DNA of 64,000 nucleotides from Acidimicrobiia bacterium (GTDB lineage: Bacteria > Actinomycetota > Acidimicrobiia > Spongiisociales > UBA11373). The notes under the pieces are model-generated. The model was not told the origin of the DNA. It saw only the letters and a program-made list of their open reading frames with translations, and made no database searches. This document shows positions 16,109 through 25,791 of this stretch, in pieces. How positions within the stretch are numbered: the first letter of the stretch is position 1; the number at the start of each line of letters is the position of its first letter. A program made the position numbers and the translations under genes. Location of the stretch: the NCBI GenBank assembly GCA_029263095.1, contig JAJCYA010000030.1, positions 1 through 64,000 of the forward strand, read 5' to 3'.

Positions 16109-17338
16109 ATGCGCAGGTTGCCGATCATCGGTGTGGGTATAGCGGCGTTGGGCCTCGGTTTGATGGGTCTGACCGGCGTTGGTGCCGCCCCAACGTCGCT
16201 CGCCGTGTCGGCACCGCGTCCCCAGATCGGGACGACCCCTCCGTCTGCGTTCCCGTCAGATGCGCCGTTGCCTGCGATTGCGGCGTCATTCGTAGCGGCG
16301 GGGCTCGATCGGCCAACATTTGCGGTGGACACAGGTGATGGCCGACTGTTGGTGACCGAAAAGCGGGGGATCATCCGGACCGTCCTCGATGGCGTGACCC
16401 TGACGGAGCCGTTCCTCGATCTGAACGATGCAGTTCCGGCTCGAAGGCCGGAGCGCGGTCTGTTGGCGATGGCTCTGCATCCCGGGTTCTCCGACAACGG
16501 CCGGTTCTACGTCCATCTCACCGACGGCGCCGGGGACTCCCGACTCATCGAGTATCGGGTGTCGGCCGACGATCCGAGCATTGCGGACCCGACTTCGGCC
16601 AGGCTCATTCTTGCCGTCGATCAGCCGGGCGAGTTCCACAACGGCGGGATGCTCCAATTCGGTCCCGATGGCTACCTGTGGGTCGGATACGGCGACGGCA
16701 ACTTCGGCGACTCGGATCGCAACGCCGAACTGCGCCAGAACGTGCTCGGCTCGATCGTCCGGATCGATGTGGATGCCGCGGACCCATATGCGGTGCCCGC
16801 GGACAATCCGTTCTTGGGCACCTCCTACGCCGCTGAAATCTGGCTGAGTGGAATGCGGAATCCATGGCGGTTCTTCATCGACGCTGAGACGCGTCAGATC
16901 GTGATTGGTGACGTGGGACAGTTCTCATGGGAGGAGATCACAGTGCTCCCGTTGGATGCCGGCGGTCTAGACCTGGGGTGGCCTCGGATGGAGGGCGATC
17001 AGTGTTACAGGACGGATCGCTGCGCCGCGGGTGGCTTGACGATGCCGGACGTCGTGTATTCGCACTCATTCGGGTGCGCTGTCGTTGCGGGTCCGATCTA
17101 TCGCGGCTCTCTGATTCCCGAGCTGCGAGGAATGATCGTCTACTCCGACTTCTGTACGGGTCTGGTTCGAGCTTTTGCTCTGTTCGAAGGTCATGTGCTT
17201 CGACACGTGACGCTGATCGAACCCGGCACATACGGACCCGTCCTGTCGTTGGCGGTCGACGCCGACGGGGAGATCCTCGTCCTCACTGAACGGGGTGAGA
17301 TCAGACGCTTGGATGTTGCCGCCGACACGCCGGACTAA
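16109..17338 (+). CDS. Exported PQQ-dependent sugar dehydrogenase (GSDH family)
   Basis: 409 residues. A hydrophobic signal sequence (about 5-28) implies export or anchoring. The beta-propeller shows glucose/sorbosone dehydrogenase signatures: LLVTEKRGIIRTV, LLAMALHPGFSDNGRFYVHLTD, HNGGMLQFGPDGYLWVGYGDG, WLSGMRNPWRFFID and IGDVGQFSWEEI. Family members oxidise aldose sugars or related polyols outside the membrane using PQQ; some have other substrates. The ATG at 16109 has a TAGCAT hexamer eight bases upstream and no Shine-Dalgarno sequence, again a near-leaderless arrangement. It diverges from the PadR operon and is convergent with the AMIN-like gene (34-base gap). No PQQ biosynthesis genes are in the window. 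Confidence 0.9.
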   Translation: MRRLPIIGVGIAALGLGLMGLTGVGAAPTSLAVSAPRPQIGTTPPSAFPSDAPLPAIAASFVAAGLDRPTFAVDTGDGRLLVTEKRGIIRTVLDGVTLTEPFLDLNDAVPARRPERGLLAMALHPGFSDNGRFYVHLTDGAGDSRLIEYRVSADDPSIADPTSARLILAVDQPGEFHNGGMLQFGPDGYLWVGYGDGNFGDSDRNAELRQNVLGSIVRIDVDAADPYAVPADNPFLGTSYAAEIWLSGMRNPWRFFIDAETRQIVIGDVGQFSWEEITVLPLDAGGLDLGWPRMEGDQCYRTDRCAAGGLTMPDVVYSHSFGCAVVAGPIYRGSLIPELRGMIVYSDFCTGLVRAFALFEGHVLRHVTLIEPGTYGPVLSLAVDADGEILVLTERGEIRRLDVAADTPD

Positions 17339-17373
17339 CGCCAGTGCAGATCGGCAGACCCGCTGATCTCCGG

Positions 17374-18096
17374 CTAGCTGGCGATGTCCACCACGAGGCG
17401 CTGTGGGTCCGTCCTGGTGGTCACTTCAAAACCCCGCTCACCGGTCAATCCGACAACCCAGATCATGTCGGCCTCGAAATCGCCGACGAATGCGATCTCG
17501 GCGATGGAGCCGAGACCGGGATCGAAGGAAACGGGACCGAGATACGTCGGCGTGTAGTCGTCGACGTCGTAGGTCAGGCCCGGGATGATCCGGATCACAA
17601 GGAATGCGCTGCCGTCGGGGGCGACCGGGTCACCTCCACCGGAGCCGACAAAGCTCGGTCCCGACTGGTATCCGACCTCGTAGGCGGGTGTTCCGTTGCC
17701 TTCGAAGTCGAAGACGATCCGCGAGAACGTGTCGTGGTCTCCTGTGCGTACATCGGTGAGTGCCGAACCCGGTTGTCCGGTTGACTCTGCCGCTTTGGTG
17801 CTGGTGTCGAGCGTCGAGGATTCGACCGGCGCGCCGGTCGTCGTTGGGGAAGTCGTTGCGGTGGTTGTGGGGGCGGCCGTGGTGGTTGGGGGAGTCGTTG
17901 TAGTGGTTGTGGGGGTGATCGTGGCGGTCGTCAGCCCCGTTGTGTCCGTAACGGCTGCATTCTGTCCGACACCCGCCGTGAACAGCAGGAGTATGAGCGT
18001 CAGAACCATGCCGACGATGAGCCCTCCGACGACGAAGAGAGCGATTCTCACGTTTGGGTTGGTTGGGTCCACCGGTGACTCCGAAGGGGCACTCAC
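17374..18096 (-). CDS. Membrane-anchored AMIN-like domain protein
   Basis: 240 residues. One N-terminal transmembrane helix (about 17-42) anchors the protein, with a short cytoplasmic head. A Thr/Pro-rich spacer of about 50 residues follows. The C-terminal 130 residues form an AMIN-like domain (VRTGDHDTFSRIVFDFEG near 117, a Gly-rich GPSFVGSGGGDPVAP, and the ending RGFEVTTRTDPQRLVVDI). AMIN-type domains bind cell-wall or surface polymers. The start is a GTG at 18096. It lies downstream of the AAA-ATPase gene with a 31-base gap on the same strand. The function is not known; envelope binding is inference. Confidence 0.8.
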   Translation of the reverse strand: MSAPSESPVDPTNPNVRIALFVVGGLIVGMVLTLILLLFTAGVGQNAAVTDTTGLTTATITPTTTTTTPPTTTAAPTTTATTSPTTTGAPVESSTLDTSTKAAESTGQPGSALTDVRTGDHDTFSRIVFDFEGNGTPAYEVGYQSGPSFVGSGGGDPVAPDGSAFLVIRIIPGLTYDVDDYTPTYLGPVSFDPGLGSIAEIAFVGDFEADMIWVVGLTGERGFEVTTRTDPQRLVVDIAS

Positions 18097-18127
18097 CCAG
18101 AGTAGCTAGGGGCTTTGGCGCGGCCGG

Positions 18128-19729
18128 TCAGGCTTTAACGGCCCTTCCATCGGCCCATTGGCGCAGTGCCGCAACGTCCTCTGCTCGGCTGACAGAGAGG
18201 GGAACCGTCGATTCGATCTCGGCTATGAGCTCCTCGGTTGTCGGGTCCGCATCGGCACCGAATGCCCGGTAGAGGGCACCGACAACGATCGCCTCTATCT
18301 CCGAGCCTGAGAAGCCGGCCGTTAACTCGATCAGTTTGGTGAGATCGAATCGAGCCGGATCGTGGCCGCGGCTCCCGAGTTGCCCTTTGAAGATCGCACT
18401 GCGGGCGGCGGCGTCGGGCAGGTCGACAAAGAAGACCTCGTCGAAGCGGCCCTTTCGGAGCAGCTCCGGGGGGAGAGCTGTCACGTCATTGGCGGTGGCG
18501 ATTACGAAGACTCCATCGGGACGGTCCTGGAGCCAACGGAGGAAGGTACCCAATACGCGGGTGGATACGCCTCCGTCGCCATCGCCCGACGCGGCGAATC
18601 CCTTCTCGATCTCGTCGATCCACAGGACCACGGGGGCCATGGCGGCTGCGGTGTCGAGAGCGCTCTCGAGGCGTTGCTCAGATTCCCCAACGTATTTGCG
18701 GTAGAGCCGAGCCGGGTCGAGCAGCAGGAGCGGGAGCCCCCATGTTCCTGCGAGCGTCTTGGAGACGAACGACTTTCCACACCCTGGGATCCCTGTGAGG
18801 AGGACCCCTCGCGGGGAGTCGATTCCCAGGCCCCTTGCTCTTTCGCTGCCGACCGTGGAGCCCCGCAGTCGGAGCCACTCCTTGAGGCCCTCGAGCCCGC
18901 CGACATCGGCGAGTGTTCGCTGCTCGCTTTCGACCAGTTCGAGTACCCCGTCGCTCCCCAGCGAAGCGAACTTCTGGCGGCGGACGAATCCGATGTCTTC
19001 TGGTCCAAGCCGCCCATCTTCAAGAACGGCTCTTTGGATGAGCCGTTCCGCCTCGGCCATCGTCGCACCCTTGAGAGAACCGACCAGAGATCGTTCGGCG
19101 GCGGCATCGAGTGTTACCGGGATACCGCGCCCGCCGAGGCGGGTGATGGTCCTGGCGACCAGAGCCGCGAGCTCCCCCTCGTCTGGGGGCTGGTGCTTCC
19201 ACGCGACCGCAATGCCATCCAGTTCGGGCGGGATCCTGTGACTCGGTGCGGTGAGGACGATGGTGCGACCCGGCCCGGCCGTCTGGGCGGCCTCCTTTAC
19301 GGCACGAACCACCACCGGGTCTTCGAGCGCGGAGTGGGCGTCGGCAAAAACGAATACGCCGGATCCGGTGGTATCGGCGACGAAGGAGAGGGCGGTCTTT
19401 GGATTCTGGGTCCCGTACTGGCTGTCGAATCCGTCTCTGGCGAGTCCGCTTGTGGCCGACCACACCCAAACTGGGGTGGTCCTCCGGTCCGCCTCGGACC
19501 GGATCATCTCCAACAGGCGCGCTTCGTCGCCCGTCTCGGCGAGGACGAGCGGATACGGAGAGTCGAACAGGATCCGGAGATCCGTCGAGTTGTCCACGGG
19601 GGGTTCATCGGTCGTTGCGGGTGGCGTACTGAGCGTCTTGACGAAGCACCTGTGCTGCTCGAAGAGTCGCAGATCACGTCGGACGCTCGGGACACTCGTC
19701 GCATTCTGCGTGCGCGGTGATTGGTCCAA
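18128..19729 (-). CDS. Ycf46-like AAA+ ATPase
   Basis: 533 residues from TTG at 19729. No ATG or GTG is near, so the start is uncertain and the first 30-40 residues may not be translated. The N-terminal half (about 50-270) is the poorly conserved Ycf46 region (TPVWVWSATSGL, VFVFADAHSALEDPVVVRAVKEAA). The AAA module follows: Walker A GIPGCGKS (313-320), Walker B VVLWIDEIEKG (about 367-377), sensor 1 FVIATAN and the arginine region LLRKGRFDEVFFVDLPD. The C-terminal helical lid is complete. Ycf46 proteins are soluble ATPases of unsettled role, linked to photosynthesis in cyanobacteria. It lies 22 bases downstream of typA. Confidence 0.82.
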   Translation of the reverse strand: MDQSPRTQNATSVPSVRRDLRLFEQHRCFVKTLSTPPATTDEPPVDNSTDLRILFDSPYPLVLAETGDEARLLEMIRSEADRRTTPVWVWSATSGLARDGFDSQYGTQNPKTALSFVADTTGSGVFVFADAHSALEDPVVVRAVKEAAQTAGPGRTIVLTAPSHRIPPELDGIAVAWKHQPPDEGELAALVARTITRLGGRGIPVTLDAAAERSLVGSLKGATMAEAERLIQRAVLEDGRLGPEDIGFVRRQKFASLGSDGVLELVESEQRTLADVGGLEGLKEWLRLRGSTVGSERARGLGIDSPRGVLLTGIPGCGKSFVSKTLAGTWGLPLLLLDPARLYRKYVGESEQRLESALDTAAAMAPVVLWIDEIEKGFAASGDGDGGVSTRVLGTFLRWLQDRPDGVFVIATANDVTALPPELLRKGRFDEVFFVDLPDAAARSAIFKGQLGSRGHDPARFDLTKLIELTAGFSGSEIEAIVVGALYRAFGADADPTTEELIAEIESTVPLSVSRAEDVAALRQWADGRAVKA

Positions 19730-19751
19730 TAAATCGAAAGCCCGAGGCGCG

Positions 19752-21581
19752 CTACGGCTGCTTCTTGCGGGCTATCCGGCGGTCACTTTCGTTCAGATGG
19801 CGTTTGCGGATGCGGATGGCGGTCGGTGTGACCTCTACCAGTTCATCCTCTGCAATCCACTCGATCGCCGTCTCGAGGGTTGGTCGCCGCGGTGGCGCCA
19901 ACTTGACCGCTTCGTCGTGGCTGTGAGTGCGAATGTTGGTGAGCTCTTTCGCCTTGGTGGCGTTGACGACCATCTCATCGGGCCGGGATGCTTCCCCAAT
20001 GATCATTCCCTCGTAAACGTCCTCGCCCTGGCCGACAAACATCTCGCCTCGCTGCTGGAGATTGTCGAGGGCGAATCCCGTTGAAGTGCCCGATCGGTCT
20101 GCCATCATCGCTCCGCCGATCCGTGGCGGAAGGTCGCCGGCCCACGGCTGCCAGCCATCGTGATGTTGGTGTACCAGCGCCGTTCCTCGCGTGGACGTCA
20201 TCAGAAGGGACCTCAGGCCGATCAAGCCTCGCGCCGGTGCCGACACGGTCACGATGGTTCGCCCAGCATCGCCGAGCCTCATATCGGTTACTCGCCCCTT
20301 GCGGGTCGAAATCGCTTGGGTGACCGTTCCGACGTGCTCTGTGGGAACGTCGATCACCGCGCGTTCTACCGGCTCATTGGGTACTCCGTCGATCACCTTG
20401 ACGATTACCTCTGGCTGGCTCACTTGGAGCTCATATCCCTCGCGTCGCATTGCTTCGATGAGGACCGCCAGCTGCAGCTCGCCCCGGCCCGCCACCTCGA
20501 TGACGTCGGGAGAGCTGGTAGCGCCGATACGGATGCTGACGTTGCCTCGAACCTCCCTATCCAACCGCTCCCTGATCTGGCGAGAAGTGAGGTGAGTTCC
20601 ATCCCGCCCAGCCAAGGGAGATGTGTTGACGCCGAAGGTCATACGCAGCACCGGTTCGTCGACGCTGAGCCTCGGCAACGGCACCGGGTTCTCGGCGTCG
20701 GCGAACGTGTCCCCAATCTCCACGCTCGGGAAGCCTGCGACGACGAAGAGGTCTCCGGCGCGCCGCTCCTCGACCTCGCTCCTGTCCAGTCCTGAAAAGC
20801 CGAGTAACTGGGTGAGTTTGCGTCGAGTTGGAGGCTCCTCGTCGATCGAGTGACAAAGAGCGACCCGTTCACCCGCTCGCAGAGTGCCCTGGACCACCCG
20901 CCCGATGGCAAGGCGGCCGAGGTAATCGGAAGCATCGAGGTTGGTGACGATCGCCTGGAGCGGGGCGCCGGGGTCACCCTGGGGTGCCGGGATGGTCTCG
21001 ACAATGGCGTCGAGAACCGCGCTGAGGTCGGAGTCGGTGTCGGGCATTCCGACGCCGGCCATCGAGCGGCCCATGCGGGCGATGGATGACACGATGGGGA
21101 ATTCGATGTGATGGTCGCCGGCGTCGAGGTCGAAGAACAGTTGATAAACCTCATCTACCACTTCCTCGGGACGTGCATCGTTCCGATCCACCTTGTTCAC
21201 CACCACAACGGCGGGCAGGTTGGCCTCGAGCGCTTTTGAGAGCACGTATCGCGTCTGAGGCATAGGACCCTCGGCTGCATCCACCAGCAGGACGATTCCG
21301 TCAACGAGAGCGAGGGCTCGTTCGACTTCACCGCCGAAATCGGCGTGACCTGGGGTGTCCACCAGGTTGATTCGGACACCCTTCCACTCGACCGAGGCAG
21401 CTTTCGCAAGGATTGTGATCCCTCTCTCGCGCTCCTGGTCGCTGGAGTCCATGACCCGATCCACCAGCTCCTGGTGATCCGAGAACACCCCCGTGGCGCG
21501 CAACATGGCGTCGACCAGGGTGGTTTTGCCATGGTCGACGTGCGCGACGAGCGCGACATTGCGAAAGGAAGGAGAGGTCAC
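19752..21581 (-). CDS. typA: Translational GTPase TypA/BipA
   Basis: 609 residues, the normal family length. The GTPase domain has G1 AHVDHGKTT (about 14-22), G3 [11 protein letters not shown] and G4 NKVDR. Domains II, III and V follow as in EF-G, and the TypA-specific C-terminus is present ([19 protein letters not shown], the [20 protein letters not shown] region, ending in a basic tail). TypA binds the ribosome and helps 50S assembly and translation under stress. The start is a GTG at 21581 without a strong Shine-Dalgarno sequence. It lies 64 bases downstream of clpB on the same strand, so it may be partly co-transcribed with this chaperone gene. Confidence 0.97.
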   Translation of the reverse strand: MTSPSFRNVALVAHVDHGKTTLVDAMLRATGVFSDHQELVDRVMDSSDQERERGITILAKAASVEWKGVRINLVDTPGHADFGGEVERALALVDGIVLLVDAAEGPMPQTRYVLSKALEANLPAVVVVNKVDRNDARPEEVVDEVYQLFFDLDAGDHHIEFPIVSSIARMGRSMAGVGMPDTDSDLSAVLDAIVETIPAPQGDPGAPLQAIVTNLDASDYLGRLAIGRVVQGTLRAGERVALCHSIDEEPPTRRKLTQLLGFSGLDRSEVEERRAGDLFVVAGFPSVEIGDTFADAENPVPLPRLSVDEPVLRMTFGVNTSPLAGRDGTHLTSRQIRERLDREVRGNVSIRIGATSSPDVIEVAGRGELQLAVLIEAMRREGYELQVSQPEVIVKVIDGVPNEPVERAVIDVPTEHVGTVTQAISTRKGRVTDMRLGDAGRTIVTVSAPARGLIGLRSLLMTSTRGTALVHQHHDGWQPWAGDLPPRIGGAMMADRSGTSTGFALDNLQQRGEMFVGQGEDVYEGMIIGEASRPDEMVVNATKAKELTNIRTHSHDEAVKLAPPRRPTLETAIEWIAEDELVEVTPTAIRIRKRHLNESDRRIARKKQP

Positions 21582-21645
21582 AGAGAGCTGAATGGTACCG
21601 GTGCGTGACTGCGGGGCGAATCCTGGGGAGGCCTCAGGGAGTCCC

Positions 21646-24213
21646 TCAGCTCAGTGTGAGTGCGTCGCCTGAGGTATCGACCTTGACGGTGGTTCCGTCG
21701 TCAATAGCCCCGGCGAGGAGGGCGCCCGCCAAACGATCGGCGATCTCCTTCTGGATGAGGCGCTTTAGGGGTCGTGCTCCGTACATGGGGTCGTAGCCTC
21801 GATCGGCCAGTAGGTCGCGGGCTGCGTTCGTCACCCGGAGGTCGATGCTCCTGTCGATCACGCGCTGACGAAGGACCTCGAGTTGGAGATCGACGATCCT
21901 TCGGAGATCGGTCCTGCTGAGTCGCCCGAACACGACGACGTCGTCCACGCGATTGAGGAATTCAGGCCGGAAGTGCCGACGGACCACGTCCATGACGCGG
22001 TCGCTGATCGTTTCCTCTCCGGCATCGGGGTCGATGAGCTCCGATCCGAGGTTGGAGGTCATGATGAGTACGGCGTTTGTGAAGTCGACCGTTCGGCCTT
22101 GACCATCGGTGAGCCTGCCATCGTCAAGAACCTGGAGCAGGGCGTTGAACACGTCGGGGTGAGCCTTTTCCACCTCGTCGAGCAGGACGACCGAATACGG
22201 GCGTCGCCGTACGGCTTCGGTTAGCTGGCCACCGTCGTCGTGCCCGATGTAGCCCGGAGGTGCGCCGATCAAGCGACTCACGGAGTGCTTCTCCATGTAC
22301 TCGGACATGTCAACACGAACCATGGAGCGCTCGTCGTCGAAGAGGAATCTCGCCAGCGATCGAGCCAGCTCGGTCTTGCCGACCCCGGTGGGACCCAGAA
22401 AGAGGAACGATCCGATTGGACGATTCGGGTCGGACAGTCCGGCCCGACTTCGTCGTACCGCATCGGCGACCGATGTGACCGCCTCGTCCTGGCCTATGAC
22501 CCATTCGTGGAGGTGGGACTCGAGGTGGATCAGTTTCTCTGCTTCCCCTTCGAGCAGCCGGCTGACGGGTACGCCCGTCCAGCGACTCACGACCTCTGCG
22601 ATGTCGTCAGCGTCTACTTCCTCTTTGAGCATCGTCATGGCCGCCTGGAGGTCCGCGAGACCTTCCTGGGCGGCAACAAGGTCCCGCTCCAGCTCGGGCA
22701 GCGTTCCGAAACGAAGTTCGGCGGCGGTTTCGAGGTCACCGCTGCGCTCCGCCCTGTCGCCGGCAACCCTTGCCCTCTCCGCCTGCTCCTTGAGATCGCG
22801 GATCTGTCCGATCGAATCCTTCTCCAGCTCCCAGTGCGTGGTGAGTTGGTCGATCTGCTCGGAGAGGTCGGAAAGCTCGACCTCCAGCGGCTGACGGCGG
22901 GCATCGGCGGAGTCGTCATCCTCGCGCCTGAGGGCAGTCAGTTCGATGTCGAGTCGGGTCTTGCGTCGCTGTAGCTCATCGATCTCTTCCGGCACGGAAT
23001 CGATCTCGATCCGGAGCCGACTGGCGGCCTCGTCGATGAGGTCGATCGCCTTGTCTGGGAGCTGGCGGGCCGTGATGTAGCGGTCGGAGAGCGTGGCGGC
23101 GGCCAAGAGTGCGGCATCTGTGATCCGAATCCCGTGGTGCAGTTCGTACCGTTCCTTTAGGCCGCGCAGGATGGCGACGGTGTCGATGATGCTGGGAGCT
23201 CCAACGAGAACCGGCTGGAACCGGCGCTCCAACGCCGGGTCCTTCTCGACGTACTTGCGGAATTCGTCGAGTGTCGTGGCGCCGATCATCCGCAACTCGC
23301 CACGAGCGAGCATCGGCTTGAGCATATTCGAGGCGTCCATGGATCCCTCGGCGGCCCCTGCCCCGACGAGTGTGTGCATTTCGTCGATAAACGTGATGAC
23401 TTCGCCTTCTGAGGCCTTGATCTCGTCGAGCACAGCCTTGAGCCGCTCTTCGAATTCGCCGCGGTACTTGGCTCCCGCCACCATCGCACCCAAGTCGAGA
23501 GCAATGAGGCGCTTGGTGGCGAGGCTCTCGGGCACGTCACCATCGGCAAGCCGTTGCGCGAGACCTTCGACAATCGCGGTCTTGCCCACACCAGGTTCGC
23601 CGATGAGTACCGGGTTGTTCTTGGTGCGCCGGGAGAGAACCTGGATGACGCGACGAATCTCATCGTCGCGTCCAATCACAGGGTCGATCTTGCCGCGGTG
23701 GGCCTCGTGACCGAGGTCACGTCCGTACTGTTCGAGCGCGTCGAGGGTTGTCTCGGGATCTTGGCTTGTCACTCGGTGCGGGCCGCGCAGCGCGGCAATT
23801 GCCTCCAGAAGACCATCACGGGTGACGCCGGCATCGGCAAGGAGTTGACCACCTGATCCGCCATCGGTTGCTACTGCGAGTAGAAGATGCTCGACCGCGA
23901 TGTAGTCGTCCGACATCATCGCCCGCTCGCGATCGGCAGTCGTGAGGATCCCTTTCAGTTCCTGCCCCCCGGCGGCCGCGCCACCGTGCGCCTGGGGGAG
24001 CGAGGCGATGTGGTCGGCGACGTCCCGCTTGACGGTGGCGGGATCGGCGCCCGCCCTGGCCAGGGAGCCATAGGCGACTGTGCTCGAGTCGGAGAGGAGA
24101 CCACCGAGCAAGTGGGCGCCCGTGATCTCGACATGACTGTGTCGGGATGCCTCGGAGCGAGCAGTGTCGATTGCTTCGAGGGCCTTGTGGGTGAGGTTTG
24201 GTGTGGCTTCCAT
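21646..24213 (-). CDS. clpB: ATP-dependent disaggregase ClpB
   Basis: 855 residues, full length. The Clp N-domain (1-150) is followed by AAA-1 with Walker A GEPGVGKT (205-212), the long coiled-coil M-domain (about 400-530) and AAA-2 with Walker A GPTGVGKT (607-614) and [15 protein letters not shown]. ClpB hexamers thread aggregated proteins with the help of DnaK, encoded at 27260-29089. The ATG at 24213 follows a clear promoter, TTGACT-N17-TAGAAT, with only 11 bases between the -10 box and the start codon, so the leader is very short. In actinobacteria clpB is commonly under HspR; no consensus HAIR site is visible at this promoter. Confidence 0.97.
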   Translation of the reverse strand: MEATPNLTHKALEAIDTARSEASRHSHVEITGAHLLGGLLSDSSTVAYGSLARAGADPATVKRDVADHIASLPQAHGGAAAGGQELKGILTTADRERAMMSDDYIAVEHLLLAVATDGGSGGQLLADAGVTRDGLLEAIAALRGPHRVTSQDPETTLDALEQYGRDLGHEAHRGKIDPVIGRDDEIRRVIQVLSRRTKNNPVLIGEPGVGKTAIVEGLAQRLADGDVPESLATKRLIALDLGAMVAGAKYRGEFEERLKAVLDEIKASEGEVITFIDEMHTLVGAGAAEGSMDASNMLKPMLARGELRMIGATTLDEFRKYVEKDPALERRFQPVLVGAPSIIDTVAILRGLKERYELHHGIRITDAALLAAATLSDRYITARQLPDKAIDLIDEAASRLRIEIDSVPEEIDELQRRKTRLDIELTALRREDDDSADARRQPLEVELSDLSEQIDQLTTHWELEKDSIGQIRDLKEQAERARVAGDRAERSGDLETAAELRFGTLPELERDLVAAQEGLADLQAAMTMLKEEVDADDIAEVVSRWTGVPVSRLLEGEAEKLIHLESHLHEWVIGQDEAVTSVADAVRRSRAGLSDPNRPIGSFLFLGPTGVGKTELARSLARFLFDDERSMVRVDMSEYMEKHSVSRLIGAPPGYIGHDDGGQLTEAVRRRPYSVVLLDEVEKAHPDVFNALLQVLDDGRLTDGQGRTVDFTNAVLIMTSNLGSELIDPDAGEETISDRVMDVVRRHFRPEFLNRVDDVVVFGRLSRTDLRRIVDLQLEVLRQRVIDRSIDLRVTNAARDLLADRGYDPMYGARPLKRLIQKEIADRLAGALLAGAIDDGTTVKVDTSGDALTLS

Positions 24214-24224
24214 GAGACATGCCT

Positions 24225-24253
24225 ATTCTAGAGGATCAGAAAATCTAAGTCAA
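24225..24253 (-). promoter_or_regulatory. clpB promoter
   Basis: TTGACT (-35, 24248-24253) and TAGAAT (-10, 24225-24230) are separated by exactly 17 bases on the minus strand, a near-consensus housekeeping-type promoter. Start of transcription should fall a few bases before the clpB ATG. Confidence 0.7.
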
Positions 24254-24348
24254 TCAGTATCAGATTCTAGCCCATATTTGGAACCCCGAAATAGGACACA
24301 CCGATCGCTGGTTGAGTCGTTGAAGAACCAGACATCGGGAGCAGAAGA

Positions 24349-24633
24349 ATGCCCAAGGCAGTGTGGAACGGACAGGTGGTCGCCGAGAGCGACAAGACCG
24401 TAGTGGTGGAAGGCAATCACTACTTTCCACCCGATTCGATCAAGTTGGAGTTCCTACAGGATTCGAACGACACCACCAGGTGCCCCTGGAAGGGGCTTGC
24501 CTCGTACTACGACGTCGTCGTCGATGGCAAGGTCGCGCGTGGAGGGGCCTGGTTCTACCCGGACCCGTCGCGCGCCGCCAAGGAGATCGAGAACCACGTT
24601 GCCTTCTGGCGCGGAGTCCGCGTAGAGCGATAG
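24349..24633 (+). CDS. DUF427 domain protein
   Basis: 94 residues, a single DUF427 domain: KAVWNGQVVAESDKTVVVEGNHYFP at the N-terminus, CPWKGLASYYDVVVDGK in the middle and AWFYPDPSRAAKEIENHVAFW near the end. These small beta-rich cytoplasmic proteins have no established biochemical role. A GGGAGCAGAAGA leader provides a ribosome site before the ATG at 24349. It is the only plus-strand gene inside the minus-strand chaperone block. It is convergent with nnrE, with a 77-base gap in which only a weak GC hairpin can be drawn. Confidence 0.9.
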   Translation: MPKAVWNGQVVAESDKTVVVEGNHYFPPDSIKLEFLQDSNDTTRCPWKGLASYYDVVVDGKVARGGAWFYPDPSRAAKEIENHVAFWRGVRVER

Positions 24634-24710
24634 CGGGGCAAGCGGTTCCGTGGGGCCGCCCGCCGTGCGTGTCCCGGGGTGCTGAGCGGCCCGGTATCCA
24701 GCTAGGTGCG

Positions 24711-25400
24711 TCAGGTAGCGACGCTCACAACCGGACTCTCCCCGAAGGGGTCGTCCAATTCGATCCCGAACGCCTGGTATGTCGACCGCGGTACTGAGAT
24801 GTCGGCAAGATAGAGCTCGCCGACGACGGTGGGAGCCAGTCCGAGTCCGATCTTGGGTAGGGCGAGCGTCATCGTTGCTGTTGCGCGAACACACGGGTCC
24901 CCGATGAGGCCGGTCGTCGTATCCAGCCCACTGGGGACATCGAGCGAAAGCACGGGTGCGGGCTGATGGTTGGCCCACTCGATCAGCTTGGCGGTGCGGT
25001 TGCGGGGATCTCCACTCAGCGAATAACCGATGAGGGCGTCGATGACCAGATCGGCATCTGGAGGATCGTTCGAGAACTCAACACCCATCGCCCTGAGCAT
25101 TCTCGCCTGGGCAGCTGGGACCTCACCGAGTTCCTGGCGTGAGAGAGCGACGGTCACTGCGATTCCCCGGTTGGCAAGGTGTCGGGCGGCGACCATCCCT
25201 CCACCTCCGTTGCCACCGGGCCCGGCGAGCACAGTGATGGAACCAGGAGAAAACCGCTTCCTGGCCAGCCAGGCAAGGTCGCGCCCGGCGTTCTCCATCA
25301 TCCTGGGGAGGTCGATTTCGAGGTCCTCGATCATGATGCGGTCCACCTCCCGCATCTGGTCCGTCGTCAAAGCCGGGATATCCCTGGCGGCGGGGATCAT
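24711..25400 (-). CDS. nnrE: NAD(P)H-hydrate epimerase (YjeF N-terminal domain protein)
   Basis: 229 residues, matching a stand-alone YjeF_N domain without the ADP/ATP-dependent dehydratase half. Seen are MREVDRIMIEDLEIDLPRMMENAG, the nucleotide loop LAGPGGNGGGGMVAARHLANRG, VIDALIGYSLSGDPR and VLSLDVPSGLD. The enzyme converts R- and S-forms of damaged hydrated NAD(P)H so that a separate dehydratase can repair them. Its ATG at 25400 overlaps the hspR stop in an ATGA arrangement, so it is the last gene of the heat-shock operon. Linking metabolite repair to stress expression makes sense but is inference. Confidence 0.9.
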   Translation of the reverse strand: MIPAARDIPALTTDQMREVDRIMIEDLEIDLPRMMENAGRDLAWLARKRFSPGSITVLAGPGGNGGGGMVAARHLANRGIAVTVALSRQELGEVPAAQARMLRAMGVEFSNDPPDADLVIDALIGYSLSGDPRNRTAKLIEWANHQPAPVLSLDVPSGLDTTTGLIGDPCVRATATMTLALPKIGLGLAPTVVGELYLADISVPRSTYQAFGIELDDPFGESPVVSVAT

Positions 25401-25789
25401 TCGTCGAGAACGTCGGGTCGGGCGACGTCGGGGAGATTCCGTTTGAGACGCACGTATCCGACTCGCGTGGTGGCGCCGGAACGGTTGCGCTGCTCAGAAT
25501 CACCGAGCAGCCTGCGTAGACGGGATACCTGGTGCTCGAGTCGTTCGACCTCTGCACGCAGCCGGAGGATCTGACGCACACCCTCGAGGTTGACGCCGGC
25601 GGATGTCAGCTCCTGAATCAACCCGAGTTGCTCGAGGTCCCTTTCGGAGTAGCGGCGTGTTCCACCCGGCGTCCGATAGGGGTCGAGGAGGCCCCGTCGC
25701 TCGTAGATACGCAGCGTCTGTGGATGGACACCGGCCAGTTCGGCGGCTACTGAGATGATGTAGACGGCTTCGGATCGTTCGCTGGCCAT
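25397..25789 (-). CDS. hspR: MerR-family heat-shock repressor HspR
   Basis: 130 residues. The MerR-type winged helix is complete: YIISVAAELAGVHPQTLRIYERRGLLDP, then RTPGGTRRYSERDLEQLGLIQEL and the SAGVNLEGVRQIL helix, followed by a coiled coil (about 75-95) and a basic tail. Position after dnaJ in a dnaK operon identifies it as HspR, which represses chaperone genes and uses DnaK as co-repressor in Streptomyces and mycobacteria. The ATG at 25789 is two bases from the dnaJ stop. The known operator (HAIR) is CTTGAGT-N7-ACTCAAG; only degenerate matches (CCTGAGT) are visible upstream of dnaK. Confidence 0.93.
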   Translation of the reverse strand: MASERSEAVYIISVAAELAGVHPQTLRIYERRGLLDPYRTPGGTRRYSERDLEQLGLIQELTSAGVNLEGVRQILRLRAEVERLEHQVSRLRRLLGDSEQRNRSGATTRVGYVRLKRNLPDVARPDVLDE

Positions 25790-25791
25790 GG

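Noticed and set aside
17819-17940. Repetitive GTT/GTG-rich DNA that could pass for a tandem repeat or CRISPR-like tract
   Set aside because: It encodes the Thr/Pro-rich spacer of the AMIN-like protein; there are no spacers or constant repeats.
18362-19720. 450-codon frame opposite the AAA ATPase
   Set aside because: The minus strand carries complete Walker A, Walker B and sensor motifs; the plus-strand translation shows no domain.
24634-24710. Possible bidirectional terminator between the DUF427 gene and nnrE
   Set aside because: Only a weak CCGGG/CCCGG stem with an 11-base loop and no T-tract can be drawn, which is too little to call.
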